64,000 nt of DNA from positions 1 to 64,000 of the forward strand of contig NZ_ANOH01000169.1 in NCBI RefSeq assembly GCF_000346505.1, in the 5' to 3' direction. Position numbers and translations under genes: made by a program. Below, piece by piece: positions 8,149-16,594 of this stretch. Every line of letters begins with the position of its first letter. Within the stretch, counting starts at the first letter, position 1. The notes under the pieces are model-generated. The model did not search any database and was not told the origin of the DNA. It saw only the letters and a list, made by a program, of their open reading frames with translations. The stretch is from Aporhodopirellula sallentina SM41. Lineage in GTDB: Bacteria; Planctomycetota; Planctomycetia; Pirellulales; Pirellulaceae.

Positions 8149-10086
8149 GTGATCCATCGTTTTTTTCTGAACCGCCGAACTCACTATTTGTACACGCTGT
8201 TCGCCTTTGTTGTGGCGATCGGCAGTGTTGATCGTGCTGCAGCCGCCGACACCTATCTCAGCGGTTTGCGTCTGCTGCCTGCGGATGCGGCAGGTGTGGC
8301 GTGGGTCGCCGATATGCCGGTGTTGGTGGAGTCGTGGAAAAAGACGACGCTTCATGAACTCGGCCAAGACGACGTGATGAAGCCACTCGTGGAGGCGAAC
8401 CTTGGTGCCGATGGGGCTCTTTGGAGCAAAATTGGTGACAAAATCGGAGTGCGACCGAAGGATTTGTACGAGATTGCCTCCGGTGAAGTGGTCGTTGCCT
8501 GGTTGCCCTTTGAGAATGATCGCCGCCGGCCATCCTGTCTGTGTGTGATCGCCGACACGCGCGGCAAGCATCAGAAGGCGATCGCGGTTGCCGATCGAAT
8601 TGATCAGGATCTGAAAGCGGACGGTGCGACCCGCAAGGATGTTGAGAAGTTTGGCGAAACGATTCGCATCTATCAGCCCAAGACCCGGCCCGGTCAGTTG
8701 AAGATCGAGCAGGTGGTCATTTCAGTTACGGAGGATCGCGTGATCGCGTCGAACCGCGATTCGGTCGTGATGGATATCCTCGAGGCAATTCCGCAGGACG
8801 GATTAACGGATTCGGTCGAGCAGGCGGCCCTGTTTCAAACGGTTGCCAAACAGGTCAGCGACCGGATGGAGATCAAGACCCCGGGTTCGACGTTGCAGTG
8901 GTACGTACGCCCGTTGGCGATGGGACGTATCCTGCGTGACGTCGCCAAGGTGGATCGTGGCAACAAGGTGAAGATCTTGAACCTGCTCGAGAACCAAGGC
9001 TTTGATGCGATACAGGCGATGGGTGGAACGGTTGTTGTCCGTCAGGATGAATTCGATCTGTTGCACCGCGGATACGTTCACGCTCCACCGGTTACCGATC
9101 AACCGGATCGATATCGTTTGGCTGCACGAGTTTTGCAGTTCCCAAACGGAAACCTCCAAGAGTTACCGGGATGGATTCCAAAATCCACTGCCTCGGTAAC
9201 GCAAATGAATTGGAAGATGGAAGAGGCGTTCTGGGCGCTCGAATCGTTAGTGAACGAAGCGTTCAACGATAAGATTTTTCGTCCCACGATCGCTGGGATT
9301 CGCGATGACGAAGAAGGCCCGCAGATCGACATCGAGAAAAACGTGATGCCGAATCTCGGCGAGCATCTGTTGTTGCTGACCGATAACACCGAGCCGATTA
9401 CGGTGGATTCGGAGCGTCTGTTGGTTGCGATTGAAGTGATCGACCAAGATGTGATTGCCAACGCGATCGAGAAGGCGATGGAAGTCGAACCCGACGTGCT
9501 GTTAGTGGAAGCCGTTGAAGGTGTGGACATTTGGAAAGTCCAACGCGGTGAAGGTGAGATTGAAGAAGAGGCCTTCTTCGATGACTTCGGAAGCGATGAG
9601 GACATGCAAGAGGAACAACCACCACTTCTCGACACGTGGGCAATCGCCATGGTTGGAAAGGGGCCTGGATCTGATAAGCCTTATCTCATGTTTTCGAGTC
9701 ATGTTGATTTCCTCGTCGAAGTTGCGACGCGTATCCAATCCGGAGCAGGCGATGGTCTGCATGAACAACCCGAAATCGTAGAGTTGCTCAAAAAGACGCA
9801 GGACTTTGGCGGAAAGCAGCCGTCGATCCAGCGTGTTGTGCGACTCCGCGAATCGTTGCAAGCGAAGTATGAACTGCAGCGGCGCGGTGAATTGCGAGAC
9901 AACGATTCGGTGTTGGCCACGATCATTCGCAGGTTGTTCCAAGCCGACGAGCAGGAAGAGATTGAACGCCCCAACGCATCGAAGTGGCCACCGTATTCCG
10001 AGGTAAAGAACTTCTTCAAAAATGCGTCCAGCTACGTCGAGACGACCGACACCGGTTGGTCGCTGAACGCTTTCTTGTTGCACTAA
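8149..10086 (+). CDS. Large exported protein of unknown function
   Basis: I do not recognise a characterised family. From a GTG at 8149 the protein has 645 residues and a signal peptide (YLYTLFAFVVAIGSVDRAAA, cleavage before ADTYL). The beginning of the mature part, LRLLPADAAGVAWVADMPVL with a following KTTLHELG, resembles a widespread planctomycete family of exported proteins that lack function. The protein is rich in Asp/Glu, with an acidic patch near residues 470-490, and has no membrane segment after the signal. A TTG at 8107 would add 14 residues in front of the signal; GTG is preferred because it places the basic NRR close to the start. It is probably periplasmic or on the surface. Confidence 0.75.
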   Translation: MIHRFFLNRRTHYLYTLFAFVVAIGSVDRAAAADTYLSGLRLLPADAAGVAWVADMPVLVESWKKTTLHELGQDDVMKPLVEANLGADGALWSKIGDKIGVRPKDLYEIASGEVVVAWLPFENDRRRPSCLCVIADTRGKHQKAIAVADRIDQDLKADGATRKDVEKFGETIRIYQPKTRPGQLKIEQVVISVTEDRVIASNRDSVVMDILEAIPQDGLTDSVEQAALFQTVAKQVSDRMEIKTPGSTLQWYVRPLAMGRILRDVAKVDRGNKVKILNLLENQGFDAIQAMGGTVVVRQDEFDLLHRGYVHAPPVTDQPDRYRLAARVLQFPNGNLQELPGWIPKSTASVTQMNWKMEEAFWALESLVNEAFNDKIFRPTIAGIRDDEEGPQIDIEKNVMPNLGEHLLLLTDNTEPITVDSERLLVAIEVIDQDVIANAIEKAMEVEPDVLLVEAVEGVDIWKVQRGEGEIEEEAFFDDFGSDEDMQEEQPPLLDTWAIAMVGKGPGSDKPYLMFSSHVDFLVEVATRIQSGAGDGLHEQPEIVELLKKTQDFGGKQPSIQRVVRLRESLQAKYELQRRGELRDNDSVLATIIRRLFQADEQEEIERPNASKWPPYSEVKNFFKNASSYVETTDTGWSLNAFLLH

Positions 10087-10122
10087 GAACCGATCGAAAA
10101 CTCTTCAGCCGATCGTCGTTCG

Positions 10123-10180
10123 CCGCGGCAAACGCATGGCGAGGGGAGCTAACGCTCGCCGGCGAATCAATTTGCCGCGG
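10123..10180. repeat. Nested inverted repeat between two genes
   Basis: Outer arms CCGCGGCAAA (10123-10132) and TTTGCCGCGG (10171-10180) are perfect. Inner arms GGCGAG (10138-10143) and CTCGCC (10155-10160) form a second stem. The inner part GGGGAGCTAACGCTCGCC looks like an intergenic repeat element of planctomycete genomes (inference from memory). It may act as a transcription stop without a T-tract. Confidence 0.65.
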
Positions 10181-10262
10181 TTGTCGGACCGGTTCTTATC
10201 CTTTCGGATGGCTCGCCGATAGACGGACGCCAAACCTACTTAACTCGTAGCCAGATAGAATC

Positions 10263-10982
10263 ATGACTGTTCAGACGAAGCGTGTATCGGACCCGCCCAC
10301 GTTGGCTGCGGAGTTTGCAAAGGACTTTGCGGATTGGTCTGCGCGGCAGACGCACGACAAAATCAGCATCGCGTTGTCGGGTGGTAGCACACCCAAGATT
10401 CTGTTCAAGCTTTGGGCAGAACAGTACGCGGATGTGATCGATTGGTCGCGTTTGCATTTCTATTGGGGAGATGAACGTTGTGTCCCGCCGGGCGACCCTG
10501 AGAGCAACTACGGTGTCGCCAAAGAGTTGCTCTTTGACAAGGTTCCGGTTCCTCCGGAGAACATCCATCGCGTGCTCGGGGAAGCCGACCCGCAGGAGGA
10601 GCGATTCCGGTACGAAGATGAGATTCGTTCGGTTGTGGCGTTGGGAGCGAACGGTTTGCCACAGTTCGACTTGATGTTGTTGGGAATGGGCGATGACGGG
10701 CATACGGCGTCGATCTTTCCACACCAACGAGAGCTGCTCACGTCCACCGAGATTTGCGAGGTGGCTCAGCATCCTGTCTCCGGGCAAACTCGGATCACGA
10801 TGACCGGGCCTGTCATCAAAGCCGCCAAGAAGACGGTCTTCTTAGTGACCGGTGCGGGCAAGAAAGCGGTGCTCGCGGACGTGATTCATCACAAAGGCGA
10901 GTTCGAAACCTATCCGGCCTCTTATATCGATGAAGGTGACGTGACGTTCTACGTCGATGATGCCGCTGGTGAGCTTTTGTAA
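10263..10982 (+). CDS. pgl: 6-phosphogluconolactonase
   Basis: Hydrolyses 6-phosphogluconolactone in the oxidative pentose phosphate pathway, in the cytoplasm. The 239 residues fit the DevB/Pgl type. SGGSTPKILF (about 38-47) is the phosphate-binding loop shared with glucosamine-6-phosphate deaminase, HFYWGDERCVPPGDPESNYG (about 63-82) is a strong family block, and LMLLGMGDDGHTASIFP (about 139-155) carries the catalytic region with its His. Glucose-6-phosphate dehydrogenase and 6-phosphogluconate dehydrogenase are not next to it. The gene is flanked by non-coding gaps of about 150-180 bp and is probably transcribed alone. Confidence 0.95.
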   Translation: MTVQTKRVSDPPTLAAEFAKDFADWSARQTHDKISIALSGGSTPKILFKLWAEQYADVIDWSRLHFYWGDERCVPPGDPESNYGVAKELLFDKVPVPPENIHRVLGEADPQEERFRYEDEIRSVVALGANGLPQFDLMLLGMGDDGHTASIFPHQRELLTSTEICEVAQHPVSGQTRITMTGPVIKAAKKTVFLVTGAGKKAVLADVIHHKGEFETYPASYIDEGDVTFYVDDAAGELL

Positions 10983-11126
10983 TATCGTTGGCACAGGAAT
11001 CGCTGCCTCAAGACCCGGGTTTTGAATCTGGAGTCGCTCTGAAGCCCGAACAGAATCCCGGTTAGGTTTGAATCGTCATTGCGGTTCAACGAGCGGTGTT
11101 TCGGAGTATTAATGAGGAGACGCGGC

Positions 11127-11483
11127 ATGCGTGTTCAAACTGTCCGGTCGAAGTGGCGTGCGGTTCGTGGGGGGGTGGTCCCACGGAGGAAGGTGCAGAG
11201 CCGGGCCGAAGTTTTGTTGAAGACGATGATGGGAATGATCGTCGGGACGGAGTTGATCGGGGGGCCGGTCTTATTGGCCGCATCCGTTTTTGGTGGTGTT
11301 GAGATTACGCAATCACCCATGGCGTGTGGGCTGTGGATGGCCGGTGCAGCGGTCGTGGGGGCATGGTTGAGTGTCCGATTTTTGCCCCGCTTTTCACGCG
11401 ACCGAGGGCGAGTGGCGGACTTTTTGATCGACCCGAGACAGGTGCGGAGTTCGCTCGGGTTCGGCGATCATTGGATGAGGTAG
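11127..11483 (+). CDS. Small two-helix membrane protein, unknown
   Basis: A 118-residue protein with a very basic N-terminus (RSKWRAVRGGVVPRRK), two predicted membrane helices (about 40-65, VLLKTMMGMIVGTELIGGPV and following; about 72-92, GLWMAGAAVVGAWLSVRFL) and a basic, soluble C-terminus. The start at 11127 is preceded by GAGGAGA at a good distance, which decides it over in-frame ATGs further upstream. By the positive-inside rule both ends would lie in the cytoplasm. I do not recognise the family. The next gene is also a small membrane protein. Confidence 0.6.
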   Translation: MRVQTVRSKWRAVRGGVVPRRKVQSRAEVLLKTMMGMIVGTELIGGPVLLAASVFGGVEITQSPMACGLWMAGAAVVGAWLSVRFLPRFSRDRGRVADFLIDPRQVRSSLGFGDHWMR

Positions 11484-11527
11484 CCCGAAGGCGGCTTGCC
11501 TTTGCCGCTGGTGCCGCCAAGGATAGT

Positions 11528-11565
11528 CTGTCGGGTCGGTCGCGCGGGTGCACGACCGACGACAG
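11528..11565. promoter_or_regulatory. Strong hairpin in the leader of the next small gene
   Basis: CTGTC plus GTCGGTCG (with a GG bulge between) pairs with CGACCGAC plus GACAG across a 10-nt loop, giving 13 base pairs. It ends 41 nt before the ATG at 11607 and lacks a T-tract, so a leader structure is more likely than a terminator. Confidence 0.5.
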
Positions 11566-11606
11566 AACAACAGTGGCGTGTCAGAATTTTTGAAGGAACG
11601 ACATCA

Positions 11607-11900
11607 ATGTCCCGCTTTTTCTTTGGTCTCTTCTTAGGTGCGGCGCTAATGTACGGGGCGATGCACTATCACCTCGTTCGCGGTCAGGACGGCGTTTTCA
11701 TGGTGCCCAAAGTGACCAGCGATTTGCGAGACGTTTATGTCGACATCCGAGGATTCACCCTCGAAGATTGGAAACAGCACAAGCCGTTGGCAGCAGCGAT
11801 CATGAATAGCGATCGCTCTGAAGTGTTGTCTGACTCGACGTTGTCTGGATTTCGCGACAACGTTCATTCATTGGTCGACCGGTTATTGTCGACCGAATGA
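11607..11900 (+). CDS. Small membrane-anchored protein, unknown
   Basis: A 97-residue protein beginning MSRFFFGLFLGAALMYGAMH, one N-terminal hydrophobic helix that is either a membrane anchor or an uncleaved signal. A soluble part of about 75 residues follows (VPKVTSDLRDVYVDIRGFTL, then a helical C-terminus). The start has GAAGGA 10 bp upstream. It is convergent with the Gly/Arg-rich gene, with 49 bp between the stops. The family is not recognised; it looks like one of the small conserved planctomycete membrane proteins. Confidence 0.65.
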   Translation: MSRFFFGLFLGAALMYGAMHYHLVRGQDGVFMVPKVTSDLRDVYVDIRGFTLEDWKQHKPLAAAIMNSDRSEVLSDSTLSGFRDNVHSLVDRLLSTE

Positions 11901-11949
11901 ATGGTTGTCGGATTGATCGAACGCGTGAGGCGTCGTTGACGAAGAGTGT

Positions 11950-12888
11950 TTAGACTTCTTCTTCGGAACTCGGTCGGTTTCCTCGACCGCCTCGGCCTTC
12001 GCCGCCGCGACCTTCACCACCTCGACCGCCACGGCCTCCGCGTGCATCGCCACCGCGACCGCCACGACCTTCACCGCCGCGTCCTCCTCGCATGTCGCCA
12101 CCACGTCCGCCGCGGCCGCCCATGTCACCGAAGTCGAAGGGCTCGCCCTTCATTTCTTCGAACTCGGCTTTTTGCTCCGACGTCAGGACCGCCATCACGT
12201 CTTGTTCGATTTCTTCGCGGATCTCTTCCATCTTTTCACGCATGCCGTTGCGGTCGCCCGACTGCATGAGGGTCCGCATCCGCTCGCGCATCTTTTCTTC
12301 TTGTTCAGAGCGAACTGTTTGCAGTTTTTCGCGTTGTTCTTTTGACATCTTGAGTGCGTCTTGGATCTCGGTGTCTCCGAGAGCGACGAGACCGCGACGT
12401 TGGAGAACGAGCTCATCGAGTCGTTCCATTTGGTAAAAGTCGAGGACTTCTCCGAGCAGTTCGCGGTGTTTCGCGGATTGCTCTTTTTGTTCTTCCTGCA
12501 TTTTGCTGAAGTATTCGGCGCGTTCTTCTTGGCTCGCGTTGCGGAAATCGAAGTCACGTGCGCCGCCACTACGAGGTTCCTCGCGAATGCGTTCTTCGAG
12601 TTTGCGTAGGCCTTCTTCTTGCTCGGGTTCGAGTTTCAGGTGCTCGCGGACTTCTGGCGATCGCAGCAATGCCATCGCTGGGTCACCTCCTCGTGCTCCA
12701 CCGCCACGCATGCCGCCACCGCCGCCAAAACCTCCGCCGCCCCGCATTCCGCCGCCACGTTGACCGCGGCCACCCTCACGTTCACCGCCCCCTGGGGGTT
12801 GCGCCGATGCAATGGAGGTCAACGGGAGATCCGCCACGAGATTGCATGCGAGGATCGCTGCGGTGACGATAACGAAGTGTTTTTTCAT
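11950..12888 (-). CDS. Exported Gly/Arg-rich protein with a helical Spy-like core
   Basis: Exported protein of 312 residues from the ATG at 12888, which has GAGGA 9 bp upstream. The signal peptide (KKHFVIVTAAILACNLVADL) is followed by a Gly/Arg-rich stretch. Next comes a helical Glu/Gln/Arg-rich domain of about 170 residues, with pairs of helices such as HLKLEPEQEEGLRKLEERI and KMSKEQREKLQTVRSEQEEK and the turn LTSEQKAEFEEM. The last 60 residues are RGG-type repeats (GGRGGRGGDMRGGRGGEGR). The helix pairs resemble LTXXQ/Spy-CpxP periplasmic chaperone helices, but this is a weak analogy. RGG repeats could bind nucleic acid or polyanionic surface polymers. The gene ends convergent with the small membrane gene. 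Confidence 0.7.
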   Translation of the reverse strand: MKKHFVIVTAAILACNLVADLPLTSIASAQPPGGGEREGGRGQRGGGMRGGGGFGGGGGMRGGGARGGDPAMALLRSPEVREHLKLEPEQEEGLRKLEERIREEPRSGGARDFDFRNASQEERAEYFSKMQEEQKEQSAKHRELLGEVLDFYQMERLDELVLQRRGLVALGDTEIQDALKMSKEQREKLQTVRSEQEEKMRERMRTLMQSGDRNGMREKMEEIREEIEQDVMAVLTSEQKAEFEEMKGEPFDFGDMGGRGGRGGDMRGGRGGEGRGGRGGDARGGRGGRGGEGRGGEGRGGRGNRPSSEEEV

Positions 12889-13050
12889 GATTAGGTCCTC
12901 AGAAAGGGGTTGTAAGGGCATCGCCGATGTACTTCTCGCGGCGCAAATTGAAAGATGCGTGTGCCGTTGGACACCCTCGCGAGATCGTGCAACTCCTTTA
13001 AAACACTCGTCTGCGGCGAAAGTTTCGTTGGACCTGATTGAGAACGGTTT

Positions 13051-14325
13051 CTAGCCGAGTTTTTTGATCCCGGCGGTCGGATGGATCGACCGCCACGCTT
13101 TCTTGACCTTTTCTTTCATTGGGATCCGCTTGGCGTACTGCGAAAGCGTATTGGACGCCGAGTGCGTTAGGCGATGCCAACGTGAGTTCGTGATCGTCCC
13201 GCAGGCAACGTCGGTCGTCGTGGCGGTTTGCTTTTGCTTGTACGGTTGTTCGCCATAGCCCATGTCGATGCTGTCGACGCCGTACTTCGTGGAGGCACGA
13301 ACGAGTTCGGTGAAAAGGGCGGTTCCGGGTGAGTATCTCGCGTATTGCGGGTCGTAGGTTGGGAACCAATAGTGGAGTTGGCCCTTTTCGATCATCCCGT
13401 AGTGGGCGGCAACGATTTGGTCCCCTGCCCACAACACAGAAAGGAGCCCACCGAGCGGAGCGTCGGAAAGGTCGGCCATCGCACCGCGTTCCTTCCCGCC
13501 GTGGAGGACATCCACCATGCACCGGGTCCATTCGGGTAGGAACAGATCGAGGATGTGAGTGCGTTGATACTGCGACCGTTTCCACGCGATCGTTTGAGCG
13601 AGCACCTCCGGCGAACGGCAGTCGACTTCCAATCGAATGTCCCCGATTTCGCGGCCGAGTTTACGAGTTTTCTGGCCCTGTTTGGCAATCGTTCGGTGAT
13701 CCCTGCACAGGGTCTGCAAGTACTGCTCGGAGTCGCCCGCAAAGTCAGCCCGGTACGCTCCGATACTGTTGAGATGGTACTTGTCCACCCACTGATCCGA
13801 CGGGTGCACGATTGCATGCAGGTCGAACGCGACGACGTCGCATGCCCGCAGAAGCGCCTCCCAATCAACGAGATGGGGCGGAAGGCCGATGACGTTTTGG
13901 GCGTCGTTGAGGAACCTGCCGGCGGGAACGCCGATGCGGCCGACTCGGTGAAATGGGAGAAAGCCGACCGGACGATCAGGTTTTCCGGGCAACCGGTGGG
14001 CGATGACCGCCACCAACACGTCGCCCCGCGCTCGATGCACCGCAGAGGAGAAACGCGAGGCGAAGAAAGGCTGGCTCCACCGAGAATCCTGGCTCCGGCG
14101 ATGTTCCCAACTTTCTAGCGTTTCGGCCGAGAGTTGATCGAACTCATGGACGGAAATGACGAGTTCCTCCGCGGAGTTGATCTCGTCGATTGGGTCCAAG
14201 GAGCTCGAGGCGTCCGCGTTATTGTCCGATTCGCGCATGAAAAATCGATCACCATCGGGTTGATCGATGGGCGATCGAGCTTTGCCTAAATCAGGCGGGG
14301 GTTCGGAGGAAACGTCGGGCAACAC
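13051..14325 (-). CDS. GNAT-family (FemAB/BioF2-like) acyltransferase
   Basis: Protein of 424 residues, or 395 from a Met at 14238. The first 60 residues are low in complexity. The rest follows the double-GNAT layout of FemAB-related proteins: an N-terminal part with GFLPFHRVGRIGVPAGRFLN, and a C-terminal part with AMADLSDAPLGGLLSVLWAG, then QIVAAHYGMIEKGQLHYWFP and SPGTALFTELVRASTKYGVD, which is the typical order of strands and the acyl-CoA-contact helix. Such enzymes are usually linked to exopolysaccharide or cell-wall modification (CelD-like). No polysaccharide genes are adjacent. The start GTG at 14325 lies 99 bp from the bL36 stop. Confidence 0.72.
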   Translation of the reverse strand: MLPDVSSEPPPDLGKARSPIDQPDGDRFFMRESDNNADASSSLDPIDEINSAEELVISVHEFDQLSAETLESWEHRRSQDSRWSQPFFASRFSSAVHRARGDVLVAVIAHRLPGKPDRPVGFLPFHRVGRIGVPAGRFLNDAQNVIGLPPHLVDWEALLRACDVVAFDLHAIVHPSDQWVDKYHLNSIGAYRADFAGDSEQYLQTLCRDHRTIAKQGQKTRKLGREIGDIRLEVDCRSPEVLAQTIAWKRSQYQRTHILDLFLPEWTRCMVDVLHGGKERGAMADLSDAPLGGLLSVLWAGDQIVAAHYGMIEKGQLHYWFPTYDPQYARYSPGTALFTELVRASTKYGVDSIDMGYGEQPYKQKQTATTTDVACGTITNSRWHRLTHSASNTLSQYAKRIPMKEKVKKAWRSIHPTAGIKKLG

Positions 14326-14424
14326 CGTGGAATCGCAATGCTCGGCAGAAAACTAGGTTCAACCGCGATATACGCGTGTACCTAAGAGTAGCCAAGGAAC
14401 CCCATTCGCCAATAGAGAACGCCT

Positions 14425-14577
14425 TTATCGGCGACGTTTTTTGATTTTTGCCCCGCCTTGGCGGACCTTGAATTTCGGATTGCTTTTGCAGATCACATAA
14501 ATTCGGCCGCGGCGTTTCACGACCTGGCAATCAGGGTGGCGGTATTTCAAAGCGCCAATACTACTAACGACCTTCAT
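14425..14577 (-). CDS. rpmJ: 50S ribosomal protein bL36, C-minus (YkgO-like) form
   Basis: A 50-residue protein starting [20 protein letters not shown] and containing [18 protein letters not shown], the bL36 core, followed by a basic tail KIKKRRR. In the zinc-binding form four ligands (three Cys and one His) hold a zinc ribbon; here only Cys17 and Cys30 remain, while the first Cys and the His are replaced. It therefore belongs to the zinc-independent type. No second rpmJ is in the window. It stands alone, not in the usual spc-operon or infA context, between the acyltransferase and a large unknown gene on the same strand. Confidence 0.9.
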   Translation of the reverse strand: MKVVSSIGALKYRHPDCQVVKRRGRIYVICKSNPKFKVRQGGAKIKKRRR

Positions 14578-14673
14578 GAGAGATTTCTTCGGAAGATGGG
14601 CGATTGTTAGGGATTTTGATTTTTGGCCCCGCAGAATAGCGAATTCTCCACGTTCGGCAACGCCAATCGCGAG

Positions 14674-16584
14674 CTATTGCAGCATTTGCTCGAAGGCGGA
14701 CGTCAATTCTTCGATCGGGAACAAGCAAAATGAGAGTTCTCGGCTGGCGAGAATCTGTTCTTCGGTTTGTTTCAACCGGAGTCTTTGCAGTGAGGCTTGT
14801 AGATTTTGACGTTCGGTTTCCAATTCTGCCGCGATGGCTGAATTGAGGCTGTCCATCTCGTGGTGCCACTCGCTGCGTTGTCCTTTCGGAGGCATGTTGT
14901 CGAGTAGCGTCTTCTTGCGTTGAACCAACGGGCTTTGCTCGCCGCTTCGCGTGAGGAGCCATTTTTCGCCGTGGTACCGCGTGTCTCGAATTTGGCGGTG
15001 GAGTTTCTCTGCCTTCAGCGGCAGGGATGGATCGCGATCTTGTCCGGGCAGGCGGACGGTTGCCGAGACCACTTCGAAGGCGGGGGGACGTTGTTGGAAG
15101 AACTGACAGATGATCCGATCGGCCAATTGATCGTACTTTCCGCCCCCAATCCCGTGGATGAACAGGTCGCTCAGCACGAGTCGGGCGAACATCGTTGTGA
15201 CGAGCGCTCTGGGGCGGAGTTTGAACTCGGGTGACGCAGCGTCGGCGAGCACGGCTGCGGCGGCGTCTCGGTTGTCGGCCGGCAATCGCACCAGGGCCGC
15301 AGCGGAGTTCGATGATTCGCGATCGCTCAATTCGAGTTGGTTGCCGATGCGCCGCGCCCAAACCGGCCGACGAACCGGATTGTCGTTCCCGTAGACCCAT
15401 AGCGGCAGTTCAAACCAATCGCCGTCGCGGGCGAGATTGGGGACCGGGTGGGCATTGCTGCGGATGCCGTGCCAGGCCCGATAGTGGTCAGCGGCGTCGT
15501 TGTAGACCTGCCGGAATCCTTCTGCTTGATCGGCGATTTCCATCACGAACCGAGCAAACGGCCAGCCACGGACAGCGACGCCGAGGGGAATCTCGAGCGT
15601 TTCCCAACCGAGTTCGCCTTCGAGGGCATGACGGGCCTGCGCGAGAGCACATCCGGCAATTTCGCAACGACGAATGGCGGCGCGGGCGTGCGGCCAAACG
15701 CGACTGATGGATGGGTCGGAAACGAGCGGGGCGATGGTCCGGCGGACCTCAGCGTCGAAGCGATCGAATTGGCGCAGATCGCGGATCTTTGCCTGTTCGA
15801 ACGGGATCCCGGCGCCGCCAACGTCGTAGCTGACGGTTTGATATCGAACGCGTCCCAATGCGTCGCGAACCGGAACGCGGATCGATCGACTCGCGGCCAC
15901 ATCGTTGTCGATGACCAGGTTGATCGCATGGGCCCCGGTATCGCGTGCGATTCGATCGAGCGCATAATTTTTGAACCAAACACCCGGGTGAAATAAGGTT
16001 GGTTGGTGACCTGCCATCACGATCGGGATGCAAGCGGAGTCGACATCCGTGCTCGCCGTTGCCGAGTCGCTCGGCCGCGTCGTTTGGAAGGGCCGCGATG
16101 ATTGGCGGGCCGGAGTCGATGGGGGGGCCGGAGTCGATTGCGAGTCCGGGGTCGGAGACGTTGGCGGAAGGTCCCGGTAGGCAGACGTGTACCGACGCGA
16201 ATCGCTCAATAACTGCGATCGGGCTTGGTCGCGTAGCGAATCCCAAAAATCAGAATTCGAGCCATTCGATGATAAATCTTGGGCTGCCGACGGTCGGGGC
16301 AGGGTGCTCGACGACGTGCTCGACGAAAGATTGTTCTTGAGCAGCAGTTCAGCATCGCTCAGTGGTGGAACGATGAGGGCAGTCTTGTTCTCACCCCGAG
16401 CCCGATATTCCTGATACGTCTCGTCTTCGCATCCGCCCTCAGATGGGTCGACCCCAGATGAGCCAACTTCGGACGCAACCGGCCCAGCGTGTTTTTCGGG
16501 CATGGCGCCGCGTTGGGAGTTGTTTGCCCCCGATGTGTTTTGGGGCGGGGCTGCGGAATAGGGAGGGGTGGTTGTGTTTGTCAA
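14674..16584 (-). CDS. Large protein of unknown function with a low-complexity N-terminus
   Basis: Unrecognised protein of 636 residues from a TTG at 16584, or 609 from an ATG at 16503. Residues 1 to about 185 are Ser/Pro/Thr-rich and look disordered. The conserved part begins IPIVMAGHQPTLFHPGVWFK and contains a NLVIDND segment. A later block SDLFIHGIGGGKYDQLADRI suggests a Rossmann-like enzyme. The GHQPTLFHPG opening is reminiscent of the TGQQPGLFTGP opening of BshC (bacillithiol synthesis), and the C-terminus is helical and charged like the BshC coiled coil. This resemblance is by eye only. It is 10 bp downstream of the FHA gene, so the two probably share a transcript. Confidence 0.6.
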   Translation of the reverse strand: MTNTTTPPYSAAPPQNTSGANNSQRGAMPEKHAGPVASEVGSSGVDPSEGGCEDETYQEYRARGENKTALIVPPLSDAELLLKNNLSSSTSSSTLPRPSAAQDLSSNGSNSDFWDSLRDQARSQLLSDSRRYTSAYRDLPPTSPTPDSQSTPAPPSTPARQSSRPFQTTRPSDSATASTDVDSACIPIVMAGHQPTLFHPGVWFKNYALDRIARDTGAHAINLVIDNDVAASRSIRVPVRDALGRVRYQTVSYDVGGAGIPFEQAKIRDLRQFDRFDAEVRRTIAPLVSDPSISRVWPHARAAIRRCEIAGCALAQARHALEGELGWETLEIPLGVAVRGWPFARFVMEIADQAEGFRQVYNDAADHYRAWHGIRSNAHPVPNLARDGDWFELPLWVYGNDNPVRRPVWARRIGNQLELSDRESSNSAAALVRLPADNRDAAAAVLADAASPEFKLRPRALVTTMFARLVLSDLFIHGIGGGKYDQLADRIICQFFQQRPPAFEVVSATVRLPGQDRDPSLPLKAEKLHRQIRDTRYHGEKWLLTRSGEQSPLVQRKKTLLDNMPPKGQRSEWHHEMDSLNSAIAAELETERQNLQASLQRLRLKQTEEQILASRELSFCLFPIEELTSAFEQMLQ

Positions 16585-16594
16585 AGCGAAACAG

